A stretch of 64,000 nucleotides of DNA from Gemmatimonas aurantiaca T-27 (lineage in GTDB: Bacteria; Gemmatimonadota; Gemmatimonadetes; Gemmatimonadales; Gemmatimonadaceae), in NCBI RefSeq assembly GCF_000010305.1, contig NC_012489.1:310001-374000 (forward strand), read 5' to 3'. The stretch's first letter is position 1. Each line of letters starts with the position of its first letter. The notes under the pieces were generated by a model. It made no database searches. It worked only from the letters and a program-made list of their open reading frames with translations, and had not been told where the DNA came from. Positions 1 to 9,847 of this stretch are shown here, piece by piece. A program made the position numbers and the translations under genes.

Positions 1-272
1 CTGAACCGTCCATCCGCTCCGGCGCGTGCCTGGGAGCGCTGCTTCAACACGCCGGTGTTACATGCTCCTTCGTACAGTTCGCCGGTGACCACGGCGTAGG
101 CCGCCGCCGAGCTGGTCGCGGCGGTGACCGTGCCTTCCACGCGAAACTCGTATCCGGGATCGAACGTGGTGTTGCCGCACCCGGTGATGCCCGCTCCTGC
201 GGTCACACCCAGGATGATCCCATAGACGGTGCGCCAGCGGCGCCCGTCGAGGCCTGTCTGTCCTGCTGCCAT
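1..272 (-). CDS. Predicted secreted lipoprotein, N-terminal part (runs off the window)
   Basis: About 90 residues are visible; the 3' end lies outside the window. The ATG at 272 has a strong Shine-Dalgarno (GGAGG) just upstream. The product starts with a short basic region, then a hydrophobic stretch that ends in a lipobox-like ITGC, with the lipidation Cys at residue 32. The following segment (EFRVEGTVTAA ... GADGRF) resembles the opening strands of a carboxypeptidase-regulatory-like beta-sandwich, but too little is visible to be sure. The next gene on the same strand ends about 117 bases upstream, so the two may be co-transcribed. Function unknown. Confidence 0.6.
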   Translation of the reverse strand, partial: MAAGQTGLDGRRWRTVYGIILGVTAGAGITGCGNTTFDPGYEFRVEGTVTAATSSAAAYAVVTGELYEGACNTGVLKQRSQARAGADGRF

Positions 273-388
273 CGTTCCTCCGGTTGGTCGACTGCGATCC
301 TTTCAATCCTAGTCGGCGGGTGGGAACGATGGCATCGTCGGCGCAGGCGGGACCTGTCACGCGACACACCGCGTGCCGCGTCTTCTGC

Positions 389-3300
389 TCAGCGCCCGGC
401 GCTTCGTGTGATCGAACCCACCGGCACGCCGTATACGACGAGTCCGTTCTGTCCCACCGCCATGGCCCGATTGCCCACATACGAGGCGTCGTTCACGAGC
501 TCCGGCGTGGTGCCCACCGACACCCACTGGTTGTTCTGCAGCGTGTAGATGCCGCGCGTGCCAGTAAATGCGTAATACTCGCCTCCCGCGCGTCCCGTCA
601 TCGCCTGGATGACATACCCGAGCTGCGGCAGCGGCTGCCACCGTGTGCCGTTCCAGCGCAGAATACCGGACTCTCCATAGAGCAGCGCCTCTGTGGGCGA
701 CAACACTACGATGCGATCATATCGGCCGGTGGTGGCGGCTGTATCGACTGTGAAAGTCGAGCCATTCCAGCGCAGTACGCGGTTGGCGTTGGTGGAATTG
801 GTGACGGCCATGACATTGTCTGCGGCGGTGCCGTGCAGGTCATTGAACGACCAGCCCGTGGCGATGGCCGGCACGTTCGCGTTCACCCAGGTGCCACCCA
901 CCATGCGCATGAGTCCCTGTCGTCCCGCGGAAGACGACGCAGCGCCGGCACCCCACAGACCGTCGCTCGATGCACCCCAGGTCCGTATGAGGTCGGCGGG
1001 CAGGGTGGTCCATTGCAGGGTGCCGCTGCTGTATCGCGCCGCCACGCTGGCCAGCGTGAAGTAAGCACCGCCGGCGGCATCGGCATTCACGGTGCCATTG
1101 GCAAAACCGATGGTCGAGGTACGACCGAGGAACAGGGGTGTCCATCGCTGACCATCGTAACGCAGTGCCGACTCGGCGCCGCGTGCGACGGTCCACGCCG
1201 CGCCGGTGGGCGAGAGCGACAGCACGGCATTGTTGGTGAGATACGCTGTGGCGGAGATTGTCGAACTGGTGATACGCCACAGCGCGCCGCCGGCGGTGCC
1301 GCTGTAGGTACGCACGGTGCGATCTTGCGCGCTGCGGCAGGCCTGCAGCCCGCCGGCGTTGCGTGATCCGTCCGGCATCGTGATGGCGGTGAGTGAGCCG
1401 CTGTAGCGGAGGATCTCTCCGAGACCTCCGCTCACCAGCACATCGCCGTTTGCGCACAGCACCGGCGTGGCGCTGTTGTTGGTGGTTTGTGTGGACGAGG
1501 TCGCGACGCGCTGCCACGCACCGCCGGCATTGCGCGCGACGTACCAGTTGAACCCGTTGTTTTCCGATCCCCCGACCAGCAGCTCATCCGTCGGAAGCAT
1601 GATCAGTGCAACGGCGGCCGATGTACCACCGGCGAGTGAAGAGCGGGGCAGTGCCGACCAGGCGTTGGTGTTGAACTGGAGGACGTCTGCATTGGGCCAC
1701 GATCCGCCAGGGGTCCAGAGCATGTAGAAGCGACGGCCGGTGGGCGCGATCACGAGATCGCGCGACGTGGAGGGAGCGCCGGGCATGCCGGCATCACTCA
1801 GCACGTCCCAGGTGGTGTCGCGTCGCTCGAGGATGAGGCCACCGTCACCACTCGCAAAGCCGGCCCCGTCGGCGCGCATGGTGATGAAACGCAGATGCCG
1901 TGTCGTGTTGGTGATTTCGCGCGCCCAACCACTGGCGGTGCGCCGCAGAATGCGGCCGCTGTCGCCTACCACCCAGGTTCCCGCGCTGGTGGAGGCAACG
2001 TCGCGCAACGTGGGCCCATCGGGCACGTCGACGGCGCGCCATACACCGGCCGCCGACTCCTCCCACGCGCGTCCGCGTCCCGCTGCGGTGCCTCCCACGC
2101 CAAGCACGGTGTTGTTGCCGACAACCGATTGCAGGCTGGTGAGTTGGTTGACGATGTCGCCTTCGCCAATGCGGGCGTCATACGTGGAAGTCCATCGAGT
2201 CGCAAACGCGGGGGCGCGCACGGTGATGGGTGTGGATGCTGACACCGTAGGAGTGCCGACGCTGCTCACGGCAATGGTGGTGCTGCCGGCGGCGATGGCA
2301 GTGACCCGTCCGGTGGCACTGACGGTGGCGACAGCCGGAGCGGCGCTCACATAGGTGAGGCGGGTGTCGGCACCGCTGTCGGCGTTCACGGTGACCACCA
2401 GTTGTGCCGCGTCGCCCACTTCGAGTGCAGCCACCTGCGCCACGGTGATACTGCGGACCGCAGGCGCGCGTACGACCAGTGTGGCCGTACCGCGCACCGT
2501 GGTGTCGGCGGTGGCGATGGCGGTGATGGTGGTCGTGCCGGAAGCGATCGTGGTCACACGGCCATCTATGGCAACTGTTACCACTGTGTTATTGCCAGAG
2601 CGCCACGTGACCGTGCGTGCCAAGCCGCTGTCGGCCGTGACGGTGGCCGCCAGCGTGCGCGACTGGCCCACCAGCAGCGTGTCGGCGGTGGGAGCGACGG
2701 TCACACTGCGCACGCGCGGTACGGCGCTCACGGTGATGGTGCTGGTGTCGAGCAGAGCGGCAGCGGTGCGATCGGTGGCGCGGCTGGTGGCGATCATGAG
2801 CGCGGTGCCGGGTGACACGGCGGTCACGGTGCCTGTGCTGTCGATGGTGGCCACGGCCGCGGTGTTGCTGCGCCAGCTCACCCGCGTGTCGATACCGGCA
2901 TCACCTGCCACGGTGGCCGAGAGCGTCCGTGTCTGACCCACCTGCAACGACACGATGGACGGTTGCACATCGATGCTGCGGGCTACGGGTCGCACGGTCA
3001 CTGTCAGTCGAGCTTCTGCGCGCAGGCTGCCGTTGGTTGCTTCGGCCACCACGATCGCCGTGCCGGGCGTTACTGCGGTGATGGTTGCCGTGGCGCCGGA
3101 GCCGCTGACGGTGGCCACGGCCGGTGTTTCACTACGCCAGCTCGTAGTGGCGGATGTCGGTGAAACCGTTGCCGATACCGTGGCGCTGGCGCCGGCTCCG
3201 GCCAGTTCGGTGGCAGACGTGGACAGCGTGATGGTCGGGGCAACCGGGGTTGGCGGGGGAGTGACACCGCCGCCACCACCACCATCATCTCCACCACCTC

Positions 3301-3400
3301 CGCCGCAGGCAGAGAGGATGACGGCGCCGAGAAGGGCAGCGACCACCGAAGGCAACCGCAGGAGTGCAGGCACGACAGGCTCCGTGAGAGAGGAAGACAT
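389..3400 (-). CDS. Secreted lipoprotein with four Ig-like (BIG2) domains and a C-terminal beta-propeller-like region
   Basis: 1003 residues from ATG 3400. A longer frame opens at 3520, but the product from 3400 begins with a clean lipoprotein signal: hydrophobic AALLGAVILS, then Ala-Cys with Cys32. A Gly/Asp-rich spacer follows. Residues about 50-395 hold four tandem bacterial Ig-like repeats, recognisable by recurring VGQ.(R/A)TL..TV, (V/T)(S/T)WRS...VA(T/S)(V/I) and G.VTA(V/I)..GT patterns. The remaining 600 residues carry repeating W/G-rich blade-like units (WVVGDSGRI, GFASGDGGLI, ALLYGESGIL), suggesting a propeller or kelch-like fold. It probably sits on the cell surface and could bind carbohydrate or protein; the ligand is unknown. 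Divergent from paaX, with 174 bases between the two starts. Confidence 0.8.
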   Translation of the reverse strand: MSSSLTEPVVPALLRLPSVVAALLGAVILSACGGGGGDDGGGGGGVTPPPTPVAPTITLSTSATELAGAGASATVSATVSPTSATTSWRSETPAVATVSGSGATATITAVTPGTAIVVAEATNGSLRAEARLTVTVRPVARSIDVQPSIVSLQVGQTRTLSATVAGDAGIDTRVSWRSNTAAVATIDSTGTVTAVSPGTALMIATSRATDRTAAALLDTSTITVSAVPRVRSVTVAPTADTLLVGQSRTLAATVTADSGLARTVTWRSGNNTVVTVAIDGRVTTIASGTTTITAIATADTTVRGTATLVVRAPAVRSITVAQVAALEVGDAAQLVVTVNADSGADTRLTYVSAAPAVATVSATGRVTAIAAGSTTIAVSSVGTPTVSASTPITVRAPAFATRWTSTYDARIGEGDIVNQLTSLQSVVGNNTVLGVGGTAAGRGRAWEESAAGVWRAVDVPDGPTLRDVASTSAGTWVVGDSGRILRRTASGWAREITNTTRHLRFITMRADGAGFASGDGGLILERRDTTWDVLSDAGMPGAPSTSRDLVIAPTGRRFYMLWTPGGSWPNADVLQFNTNAWSALPRSSLAGGTSAAVALIMLPTDELLVGGSENNGFNWYVARNAGGAWQRVATSSTQTTNNSATPVLCANGDVLVSGGLGEILRYSGSLTAITMPDGSRNAGGLQACRSAQDRTVRTYSGTAGGALWRITSSTISATAYLTNNAVLSLSPTGAAWTVARGAESALRYDGQRWTPLFLGRTSTIGFANGTVNADAAGGAYFTLASVAARYSSGTLQWTTLPADLIRTWGASSDGLWGAGAASSSAGRQGLMRMVGGTWVNANVPAIATGWSFNDLHGTAADNVMAVTNSTNANRVLRWNGSTFTVDTAATTGRYDRIVVLSPTEALLYGESGILRWNGTRWQPLPQLGYVIQAMTGRAGGEYYAFTGTRGIYTLQNNQWVSVGTTPELVNDASYVGNRAMAVGQNGLVVYGVPVGSITRSAGR

Positions 3401-3574
3401 CTGCTCACGCGCAATCGTGGCCGGGAATTGCTCACGGGCTGAGGTGGTCGGATTTGGGGAGTGCGGCGATGGTGGTGCGTGGCATAACGGCGGCGACCGA
3501 GTAAACTGCGCGAAGTGCATCGCGCAGAACCCACCTCACTCCCTGGCACTGTGGAAGGTTCGGCCACGAATTCG

Positions 3575-4477
3575 ATGATCACGCGGTGGGCCCGTCAGTT
3601 CCTCCGCGACGAGCCTCCGCGTGCGACGTCGCTGGTGGTGACGGTGTTCGGCGATGCCATCGCGCCGCACGGCGGCTCGGCGTGGCTGCGCACGCTCATC
3701 GACTTGATGGACACGTTCGGCATCAACGAGCGGGCGGTGCGTACCAGTGTGTATCGCCTGGCAGAGGACGCGTGGCTGGAGGCGCAGCGGCAGGGTCGGC
3801 AGAGTCGCTACGCACTGACGGAATCCGGCGTGCGCCGCTTCATGTTGGCGTCGCGGCGCATCTATCACCCGGGCCTTCCCACCTGGGATGGGCAATGGAT
3901 TCTGGTGCTGATTCCGCGCGGGGCGGAGGTGATGGCGTCGCGCACGGACCTCCGGCGTGAGCTGGCCTGGGAGGGATTTGCGACCGTCACGCCGGGATTG
4001 TTGGCCCATCCTCAGGGCGACACTACCCGGTTGCGTGAGCTGCTCGACGAACTGGGGGTGCGCGACGACGCCTTCGTGGTGCGGGCACAGGATCTGCCCG
4101 GCGTGGCGGCACGGGAGCTGTCGCAGTTGGCGAGCTATTGGCCGCTCGAGTCTGTGGCGACGCAGTACCGCGATTTTCTGGCACGCTTCGAGCCAATCGC
4201 GGAGGTGGCTGGGAAGGCCGATGCCTGTTCGCCGCGGCAGGCGTTTCTCATCCGGACACTGTTGGTGCACGCCTATCGCCGAGTGGTGTTGCACGATCCG
4301 CGTCTCCCGGCGGCGATGCTCCCCGCGGACTGGCCTGGCCGGACGGCGTACGCCCTGAGCCGGCGTCTCTATCTGGCGGTGACGCCAGGTGCTGAAGCCT
4401 ATCTGATAGATGCGCTGGGCGAGGATGGCGGGTTGGTGAATGCGGAGTTCCGGGATCGTTTTACGCAAACGTGGTGA
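3575..4477 (+). CDS. paaX: PaaX-family transcriptional repressor of phenylacetate degradation
   Basis: 300 residues from ATG 3575; a GTG at 3515 is in frame, but homologues begin near the chosen ATG. The N-terminal winged helix-turn-helix includes the family hallmark SLVVTVFGDAIAPHGG near residue 20 and RAVRTSVYRLAEDAWLE, followed by the central and C-terminal PaaX domains (FLIRTLLVHAYRRVVLHDPRLP). In characterised bacteria PaaX represses paa genes and is released by phenylacetyl-CoA. It lies directly upstream of paaABCDE on the same strand, but with its own transcription unit, since 567 bases separate it from paaA. The likely target is the inverted repeat around the paaA promoter at 4935-4990. 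Confidence 0.9.
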   Translation: MITRWARQFLRDEPPRATSLVVTVFGDAIAPHGGSAWLRTLIDLMDTFGINERAVRTSVYRLAEDAWLEAQRQGRQSRYALTESGVRRFMLASRRIYHPGLPTWDGQWILVLIPRGAEVMASRTDLRRELAWEGFATVTPGLLAHPQGDTTRLRELLDELGVRDDAFVVRAQDLPGVAARELSQLASYWPLESVATQYRDFLARFEPIAEVAGKADACSPRQAFLIRTLLVHAYRRVVLHDPRLPAAMLPADWPGRTAYALSRRLYLAVTPGAEAYLIDALGEDGGLVNAEFRDRFTQTW

Positions 4478-4596
4478 TCTGAACAAATGATCTTTTTGTG
4501 ATTCTATAGTGGTTTGTAAGTGTCGCGATGATCGTGAGGGAAACCGGATTGTCTGGTGCGCGGAACGGGGTTTGGGGTGTTGGTCGAGCTTTGGGT

Positions 4597-4649
4597 GGGC
4601 CGCCTGCGGCGGCGATACCTGCAGGATCAACGGCCGGATAGGCGAGCCG
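4597..4649 (+). repeat. Left arm of a long inverted repeat; carries a 31-bp dispersed intergenic core
   Basis: These 53 bases match the reverse complement of 4807-4859 at 50 positions. The first 31 bases (4597-4627, opening GGGCCGCCTGCGGCGGCGAT) are a core that recurs at 46447-46477 with one substitution. All copies are intergenic. The core itself contains a small GC-rich palindrome (GCCGCCTGCGGCGGC), so it could fold. Possibly a REP-like element; a terminator role for paaX is an alternative. Confidence 0.75.
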
Positions 4650-4806
4650 TGAGTTCGACAGGCGTTCGTGTGGGATCGGCCAAATGAGATTTTTTGAGTG
4701 AACTGCGGTTGGGTTGTGTGGTGGCCACGGGGAAGCGCGTCGTCGGCACCAGCCTCAACCCCAAAAGAAATGGCTGCTGAACCCGCGGAGGCGTTCGTCG
4801 CCGGAT

Positions 4807-4859
4807 CGGCTCGCTAATCCGGCTGTTGATCCTGCAGGTATCGCCGCCGCAGGCGGCCC
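4807..4859 (-). repeat. Right arm of the long inverted repeat between paaX and paaA
   Basis: Inverted copy of 4597-4649, 157 bases away (50 of 53 positions match). The 31-bp core occupies 4829-4859. Between the arms there is also a direct repeat of the pattern AGGCGTTCGT-N4-GATCGGC at 4660-4680 and 4789-4810. No open reading frame with a credible start was seen in 4478-5044. The rest of that gap holds an AT-rich stretch just after paaX (about 4485-4520) and the paaA promoter region. Confidence 0.7.
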
Positions 4860-4934
4860 CTCCAGCCGGCCGCCCACTCCCAATCCAGTGCCAAGCACCC
4901 AACAGGCAACCTCGCCCCGCAGAAATCTCAATGT

Positions 4935-4990
4935 GATACGAAAAGTTGACGTCACAGCAAAAATGTGTATCATTAAGGACGGTTCGTATC
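4935..4990 (+). promoter_or_regulatory. paaA promoter flanked by a candidate PaaX operator
   Basis: A sigma-70-type promoter is visible: TTGACG at 4946-4951, 16 bases, TATCAT at 4968-4973, with a start expected near 4980. It is flanked by a perfect 8-bp inverted repeat, GATACGAA at 4935-4942 and TTCGTATC at 4983-4990. A third half-site GTATCA lies at 4967-4972, overlapping the -10. The -35 also sits in the palindrome TGACGTCA (4947-4954). Repressor binding here would block polymerase, which fits PaaX, encoded directly upstream. The assignment to PaaX is inferred from position and the general form of the site. Confidence 0.65.
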
Positions 4991-5044
4991 CTGCCCGTCG
5001 TCCGCACGCGGTCGACGTTCCCACCACGCCCAGCTCCCGGTCGC

Positions 5045-6069
<1,025 letters not shown>

Positions 6070-6070
<1 letters not shown>

Positions 6071-6351
6071 TGAAAGAGTGGCCGTTGTTCGAGATCTTCA
6101 TCCGCAGCTCACACGGGCTCGCGCATCGTCATGTGGGCAGCCTGCACGCCGCGGATGAAAACATGGCGTTGCAGGCCGCACGCGACGTGTACACGCGCCG
6201 CGGGGAAGGCACGAGCATGTGGGTGGTGCGTTCGTCGCACATCGTTGCCAGCGCTCCCGAAGACAAGGAGCTGAACTTCGACGCGGCGGACACCAAGCCG
6301 TATCGGCACCCGACGTTCTTCGACGTGCCGGAAGAAGTGGGGCACATGTGA
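6070..6351 (+). CDS. paaB: Phenylacetyl-CoA epoxidase subunit PaaB
   Basis: 93 residues, the usual size for the family. PaaB is a small structural subunit needed for full activity of the PaaABCE complex. Visible family features are the start MKEWPLFEIFIR, the HRHVGSLHAADENMALQAARD block and the VVRSSHIVAS segment. It is translationally coupled on both sides: it starts on the last base of paaA and its stop overlaps the GTG of paaC. The codon and base use match the neighbours, so the whole module appears native to this genome. Confidence 0.95.
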
Positions 6352-7100
6352 GCGTGGTGGTCGAGAGTCTCCTGCGGTTGGGCGACAACGGCTTGATCCT
6401 GTCGCATCGACTGTCGGAAGTCGTGGGCAAGCAGCCCATCCTCGAAGAAGAGCTGGCGTCGGCCAACGTGGCCCTCGACCTGCTCGGGCAGTCACGGTTG
6501 TGGCTCGCTCTCGCCGGTGAGATCGAAGGCGAAGGGCGTGACGCCGACGCGTTGGCGTTCTTCCGCGACGTACGTGCGTTCCGCAATGCGTTGCTGGTGG
6601 AACAGCCCAACGGCGATTTTGCGTTTCAGGTGGCACGGCAGTTTTTCTTTGACGCTTGGCATCATCTGGTGCTGCGTGGCCTGACGCGTGTGACCGACCA
6701 TCGGGTGCGCGACATCGCCACCAAGGCGTCCAAGGAAGTGGCGTACCATGTGCGCCGCAGTGGCGACTGGGTGGTGCGTCTGGGTGATGGCACCGACGAA
6801 AGCCATCAGCGCATGCAGACGGCCGTGAACGAACTGTGGCCGTACGTCGACGAGCTGTTCATGGACGACGAAACGGATGTCGCCGCGCACGCCGCCGGTG
6901 TGGGTGTGCTGCACGCTCCGCTCAAGGCCGCATGGGACACGCTCGTGCAGGACACGCTGGCCGCCGCCACGCTCACCGTGCCGCCCGCATCCAAGTGGCC
7001 GCAGCGTGGTGGCAAGCAGGGACGGCATGGTGAACATCTCGGGTATGTGCTCGCGGATCTGCAGTATCTGCAGCGCGCGTACCCCGGGCAGTCCTGGTAA
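6348..7100 (+). CDS. paaC: Phenylacetyl-CoA epoxidase, structural ferritin-like subunit PaaC
   Basis: 250 residues from GTG 6348, which overlaps the paaB stop (GTGA) and gives the usual PaaC length; the frame is open further upstream without a family-like N-terminus. PaaC has a ferritin-like fold and pairs with PaaA but has no catalytic iron. Recognisable blocks are LGDNGLILSHRLSE, ANVALDLLGQSR, DALAFFRDVRAFRNALLVEQPN, ASKEVAYHVRRSGDWVVRLGDGTDESH and the C-terminal GKQGRHGEHLGYVLADLQYL. Separated from paaD by 17 bases that hold a GAGGAG ribosome site. Confidence 0.95.
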   Translation: MSVVVESLLRLGDNGLILSHRLSEVVGKQPILEEELASANVALDLLGQSRLWLALAGEIEGEGRDADALAFFRDVRAFRNALLVEQPNGDFAFQVARQFFFDAWHHLVLRGLTRVTDHRVRDIATKASKEVAYHVRRSGDWVVRLGDGTDESHQRMQTAVNELWPYVDELFMDDETDVAAHAAGVGVLHAPLKAAWDTLVQDTLAAATLTVPPASKWPQRGGKQGRHGEHLGYVLADLQYLQRAYPGQSW

Positions 7101-7117
7101 GAGGAGCACACCGGACC

Positions 7118-7705
7118 ATGGTGTCCTTGCCGCCGCGCGATGGAGGCACATCCACTGGCATCACGTCTGATGTCACATCGGATGCCACGTCGTCCGCACG
7201 CCCGTCGATCGAACAGGTGTGGGCGTGGTTGGGGGAAGTGCCCGATCCGGAGATCCCGGTGATCTCCCTCGTGGATCTTGGCATCGTGCGGGGCGTGGAA
7301 TGGACAGGTGATGGGGATGAGGCCACGCTGGTGGTACGCATCACGCCCACCTATTCGGGATGCCCGGCCACGCAGGTGATCGCCGGTGACGTGAAGGACG
7401 CGATGGCGGCGCATGGCATACCCCGCGTGGTCATCGAGACGAGCCTGTCGCCGGCATGGACCACGGACTGGTTGTCGGACGTGGGCCGAGAGCGCCTGCG
7501 GGACTACGGCATTGCGCCGCCAGGCGCGCGAGAAGACGTGCTGGTGTCGCTCACGCGGCGCGGGGCACCTGTGGCAACGATTGCGTGCCCGCGCTGCGGG
7601 TCGTCGCGCACCCGGCTGGTGAGTGAGTTCGGTTCCACGCCGTGCAAGGCGCATCATGCCTGCCTCGAGTGTCTGGAACCGTTCGACTACTTCAAGCCGA
7701 TCTGA
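7118..7705 (+). CDS. paaD: PaaD, iron-sulfur/cluster maturation factor of the epoxidase
   Basis: 195 residues from ATG 7118, preceded by GAGGAG. Residues 30-115 form a MIP18/DUF59 domain (GEVPDPEIPVISLVDLGIVR, TYSGCPAT with its Cys). The C-terminus is a four-Cys zinc-ribbon-like module: CPRCG, later a Cys in STPCKAHH, and CLEC. This domain order is characteristic of PaaD (PaaJ), required for assembly of a functional PaaABCE oxygenase, probably by helping Fe-S or di-iron cofactor insertion. The N-terminal 25 residues are Ser/Thr-rich and variable. Its stop is 30 bases before the paaE start. Confidence 0.93.
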   Translation: MVSLPPRDGGTSTGITSDVTSDATSSARPSIEQVWAWLGEVPDPEIPVISLVDLGIVRGVEWTGDGDEATLVVRITPTYSGCPATQVIAGDVKDAMAAHGIPRVVIETSLSPAWTTDWLSDVGRERLRDYGIAPPGAREDVLVSLTRRGAPVATIACPRCGSSRTRLVSEFGSTPCKAHHACLECLEPFDYFKPI

Positions 7706-7734
7706 TTTTTTCTTTGTCGAGAGCCATAGGCGAG

Positions 7735-8814
7735 ATGCGGGATTTTCATCGACTGCAGGTCCGTGATGTTCAGCACGACACCCGCGAATCCGTGGTGGTG
7801 TCGCTGGACGTGCCGGAAGAGATGCGCGAAGCGTTCCAGTTCCAGCCCGGTCAATACCTCACGTTCCGTCAGACGCTCGACGGCGAAGAGTGCCGACGCT
7901 CGTACTCGATCTGCTCGGCGTTGCAGGACGGCGCCCTGCGCGTGTCGGTGAAGCGCGTGCCGCAGGGGTTGTTCTCCACCTGGGCCAATCAGACACTCGA
8001 AGCCGGTGTCGAACTCGACGTGATGCGCCCCACGGGTCGCTTCACGGTGGCCATCGACCCCACGGCGTCGCATCACTATCTGGGGATCGCGAGCGGCAGC
8101 GGTATCACGCCGGTGCTGAGCATTCTCAAGTCGGTGCTGCTGGGTGAGCCGAACAGCCACTTCACGCTGATCTACGGCAATCGGGCGACCGGCTCGATCA
8201 TGTTCCGCGAAGAGCTGCACGATCTCAAGGACCGCTTCCCCGAGCGATTCAGCATCGTGCACCTGCTCACGCGCGAGACACAGGATATCGATCTGTTCAA
8301 CGGCCGTATCGACGGCGAAAAGCTCGAGCAGCTCTTCGGGAGCTGGGTCAACATCAAGCGCATCGACGGGGCGTTTGTGTGTGGCCCCGAGTCGATGACC
8401 GTGAGCACGGTGGCGGCGCTCAAGAACGCCGGACTCACGTCGGAGCAGATCAAGTTCGAACTGTTCACCACCGACGACAGCACGCCACGCCGCGCACGGT
8501 CCGCGGAAGCGATTGCCGCCAATGCTGCTGACGCCCATTGCGAGACCACCATCACGCTCGATGGCCGTCAGCAGACGTTCGATATGCCGCGTGCCGGCGA
8601 AACGGTGCTCGAGGCCGGCCGTCGCGCCGGCGCCGATCTGCCATATTCGTGCAAGGCCGGTGTGTGCTCAACGTGCCGCGCCAAGGTCATCGAAGGTGAA
8701 GTGGAGATGGACCGCTGCTATGGCCTCGAAGACTATGAGGTGGCACGCGGGTACATCCTCACCTGCCAGAGCTATCCGCTCACCGATCGTCTGGTGGTCG
8801 ATTTCGATCAATAG
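7735..8814 (+). CDS. paaE: Phenylacetyl-CoA epoxidase reductase PaaE
   Basis: 359 residues from ATG 7735; an in-frame start at 7642 overlaps paaD and lacks homologous sequence. PaaE passes electrons from NAD(P)H through FAD and a 2Fe-2S centre to the PaaAC oxygenase. The FAD domain shows the RRSYSICSA motif (Arg-x-Tyr-Ser), the nucleotide domain shows YLGIASGSGITPVLSILK, and the C-terminal plant-type ferredoxin domain shows CKAGVCSTCRAKV with the fourth ligand in LTCQS. It closes the paaABCDE operon. No beta-oxidation genes (paaF-K) are in the window, so the rest of the pathway must be encoded elsewhere. Confidence 0.95.
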   Translation: MRDFHRLQVRDVQHDTRESVVVSLDVPEEMREAFQFQPGQYLTFRQTLDGEECRRSYSICSALQDGALRVSVKRVPQGLFSTWANQTLEAGVELDVMRPTGRFTVAIDPTASHHYLGIASGSGITPVLSILKSVLLGEPNSHFTLIYGNRATGSIMFREELHDLKDRFPERFSIVHLLTRETQDIDLFNGRIDGEKLEQLFGSWVNIKRIDGAFVCGPESMTVSTVAALKNAGLTSEQIKFELFTTDDSTPRRARSAEAIAANAADAHCETTITLDGRQQTFDMPRAGETVLEAGRRAGADLPYSCKAGVCSTCRAKVIEGEVEMDRCYGLEDYEVARGYILTCQSYPLTDRLVVDFDQ

Positions 8815-8899
8815 CTGATGCTGGCCGTTGTGCACCTGCCCGGTACATCCGGGTAGGTGCCCCTCGCCGGCCGGGGCTCGCGTGGCATACATTGCCCGG

Positions 8900-9847
8900 A
8901 TGTCCTCGCCCCTGATCGACGCGCGCGCGCTCAGTCGCCGCTATGGCGCCGTGTTGGCGCTCGATCGATTCACCGTGTCCATCGCGCCGGGTATCACGGG
9001 GCTCGTGGGCGCCAATGGCGCCGGCAAGAGTACGTTCATTCGCATTCTGCTGGGCCTGGTGACGCCGAGTGCGGGTGAGGTGAGTGTGTTGGGGCACGAC
9101 GTGCGATCGGCGCGCGCGAACATCCGCGCGCTCGTGGGCTACATGCCCGAGCACGATTGCCTGCCGCCTGACATGAGTGCGGCGGAGTTCACCACCTTCA
9201 TGGGGCGTCTGAGCGGTCTGCCGGCCCATGCCGCGCGCGAGCGCAGCGCCGAGGTGCTGCGGCATGTGGGGTTGTTCGAGGAACGCTACCGCCCCATCGG
9301 CAGCTACTCCACCGGCATGGCGCAGCGCGTGAAGCTCGCGCAGGCGCTGGTGCACGATCCGCGTGTGCTCATTCTGGACGAACCCACCAATGGTCTCGAT
9401 CCCGCCGGGCGCGAGGAGATGCTGGCGTTGATCCGCCGCACGGGCCGGGAGTTCGGCATATCGGTGTTGCTGTCGTCACACCTGCTGGGTGAACTCGAAC
9501 GCATTTGCGATGGCATCGTGCAAATGGATGGCGGGCGTCTTGTGCGTGCCGAATCGATCGACGAACTGACCGGTGAAACGGGCGACCTGCTGGTGGATGT
9601 GGATGGTGATCTCGCGCGGTTTGCGGCAGCGCTGCGGACGCGCGTGCATACCGCGGCCGATGTGGTCGTGCAGCGGCATCAGGTGCAGGTTCGCCCGTTG
9701 GCCGGTGCCTCGTTCGATCACATTGCCGATGCCGTGCGTGACGCGGCGGTGGAGTCGGACGTAGGATTGCTGCGGATGGAGCGCGCCCGCGCACGACTCG
9801 ACGACTTGTTTCGTGATGCCACGGACCAGCCGAGCGTCGCGTCGTGA
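8900..9847 (+). CDS. ABC transporter ATP-binding protein
   Basis: 315 residues from ATG 8900. It has a complete nucleotide-binding domain: Walker A GANGAGKST near residue 43, signature YSTGMAQRVKLAQAL, Walker B VLILDEPTNGLDPAG and the switch His (SSHLL). The C-terminal 100 residues form the extra domain typical of ABC-2 exporters. First gene of a four-gene operon (8900-12424) of two ATPases and two permeases, each joined by 4-bp start/stop overlaps. The substrate is not predictable; multi-subunit ABC-2 exporters of this layout are often linked to drug or lipid export or to membrane-protein traffic. Confidence 0.88.
   Translation: MSSPLIDARALSRRYGAVLALDRFTVSIAPGITGLVGANGAGKSTFIRILLGLVTPSAGEVSVLGHDVRSARANIRALVGYMPEHDCLPPDMSAAEFTTFMGRLSGLPAHAARERSAEVLRHVGLFEERYRPIGSYSTGMAQRVKLAQALVHDPRVLILDEPTNGLDPAGREEMLALIRRTGREFGISVLLSSHLLGELERICDGIVQMDGGRLVRAESIDELTGETGDLLVDVDGDLARFAAALRTRVHTAADVVVQRHQVQVRPLAGASFDHIADAVRDAAVESDVGLLRMERARARLDDLFRDATDQPSVAS

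Noticed and set aside
284-1366. Plus-strand open frame opposite the Ig-like lipoprotein gene
   Set aside because: It is the mirror of a strong minus-strand gene. Its composition is Arg/His-rich with no domain or ribosome site, as for many other long antisense frames in this GC-rich window.
3515-3574. GTG 3515 as the paaX start
   Set aside because: It would add 20 residues absent from the family. ATG 3575 places the conserved SLVVTVFGDAIAPHGG at the usual distance.
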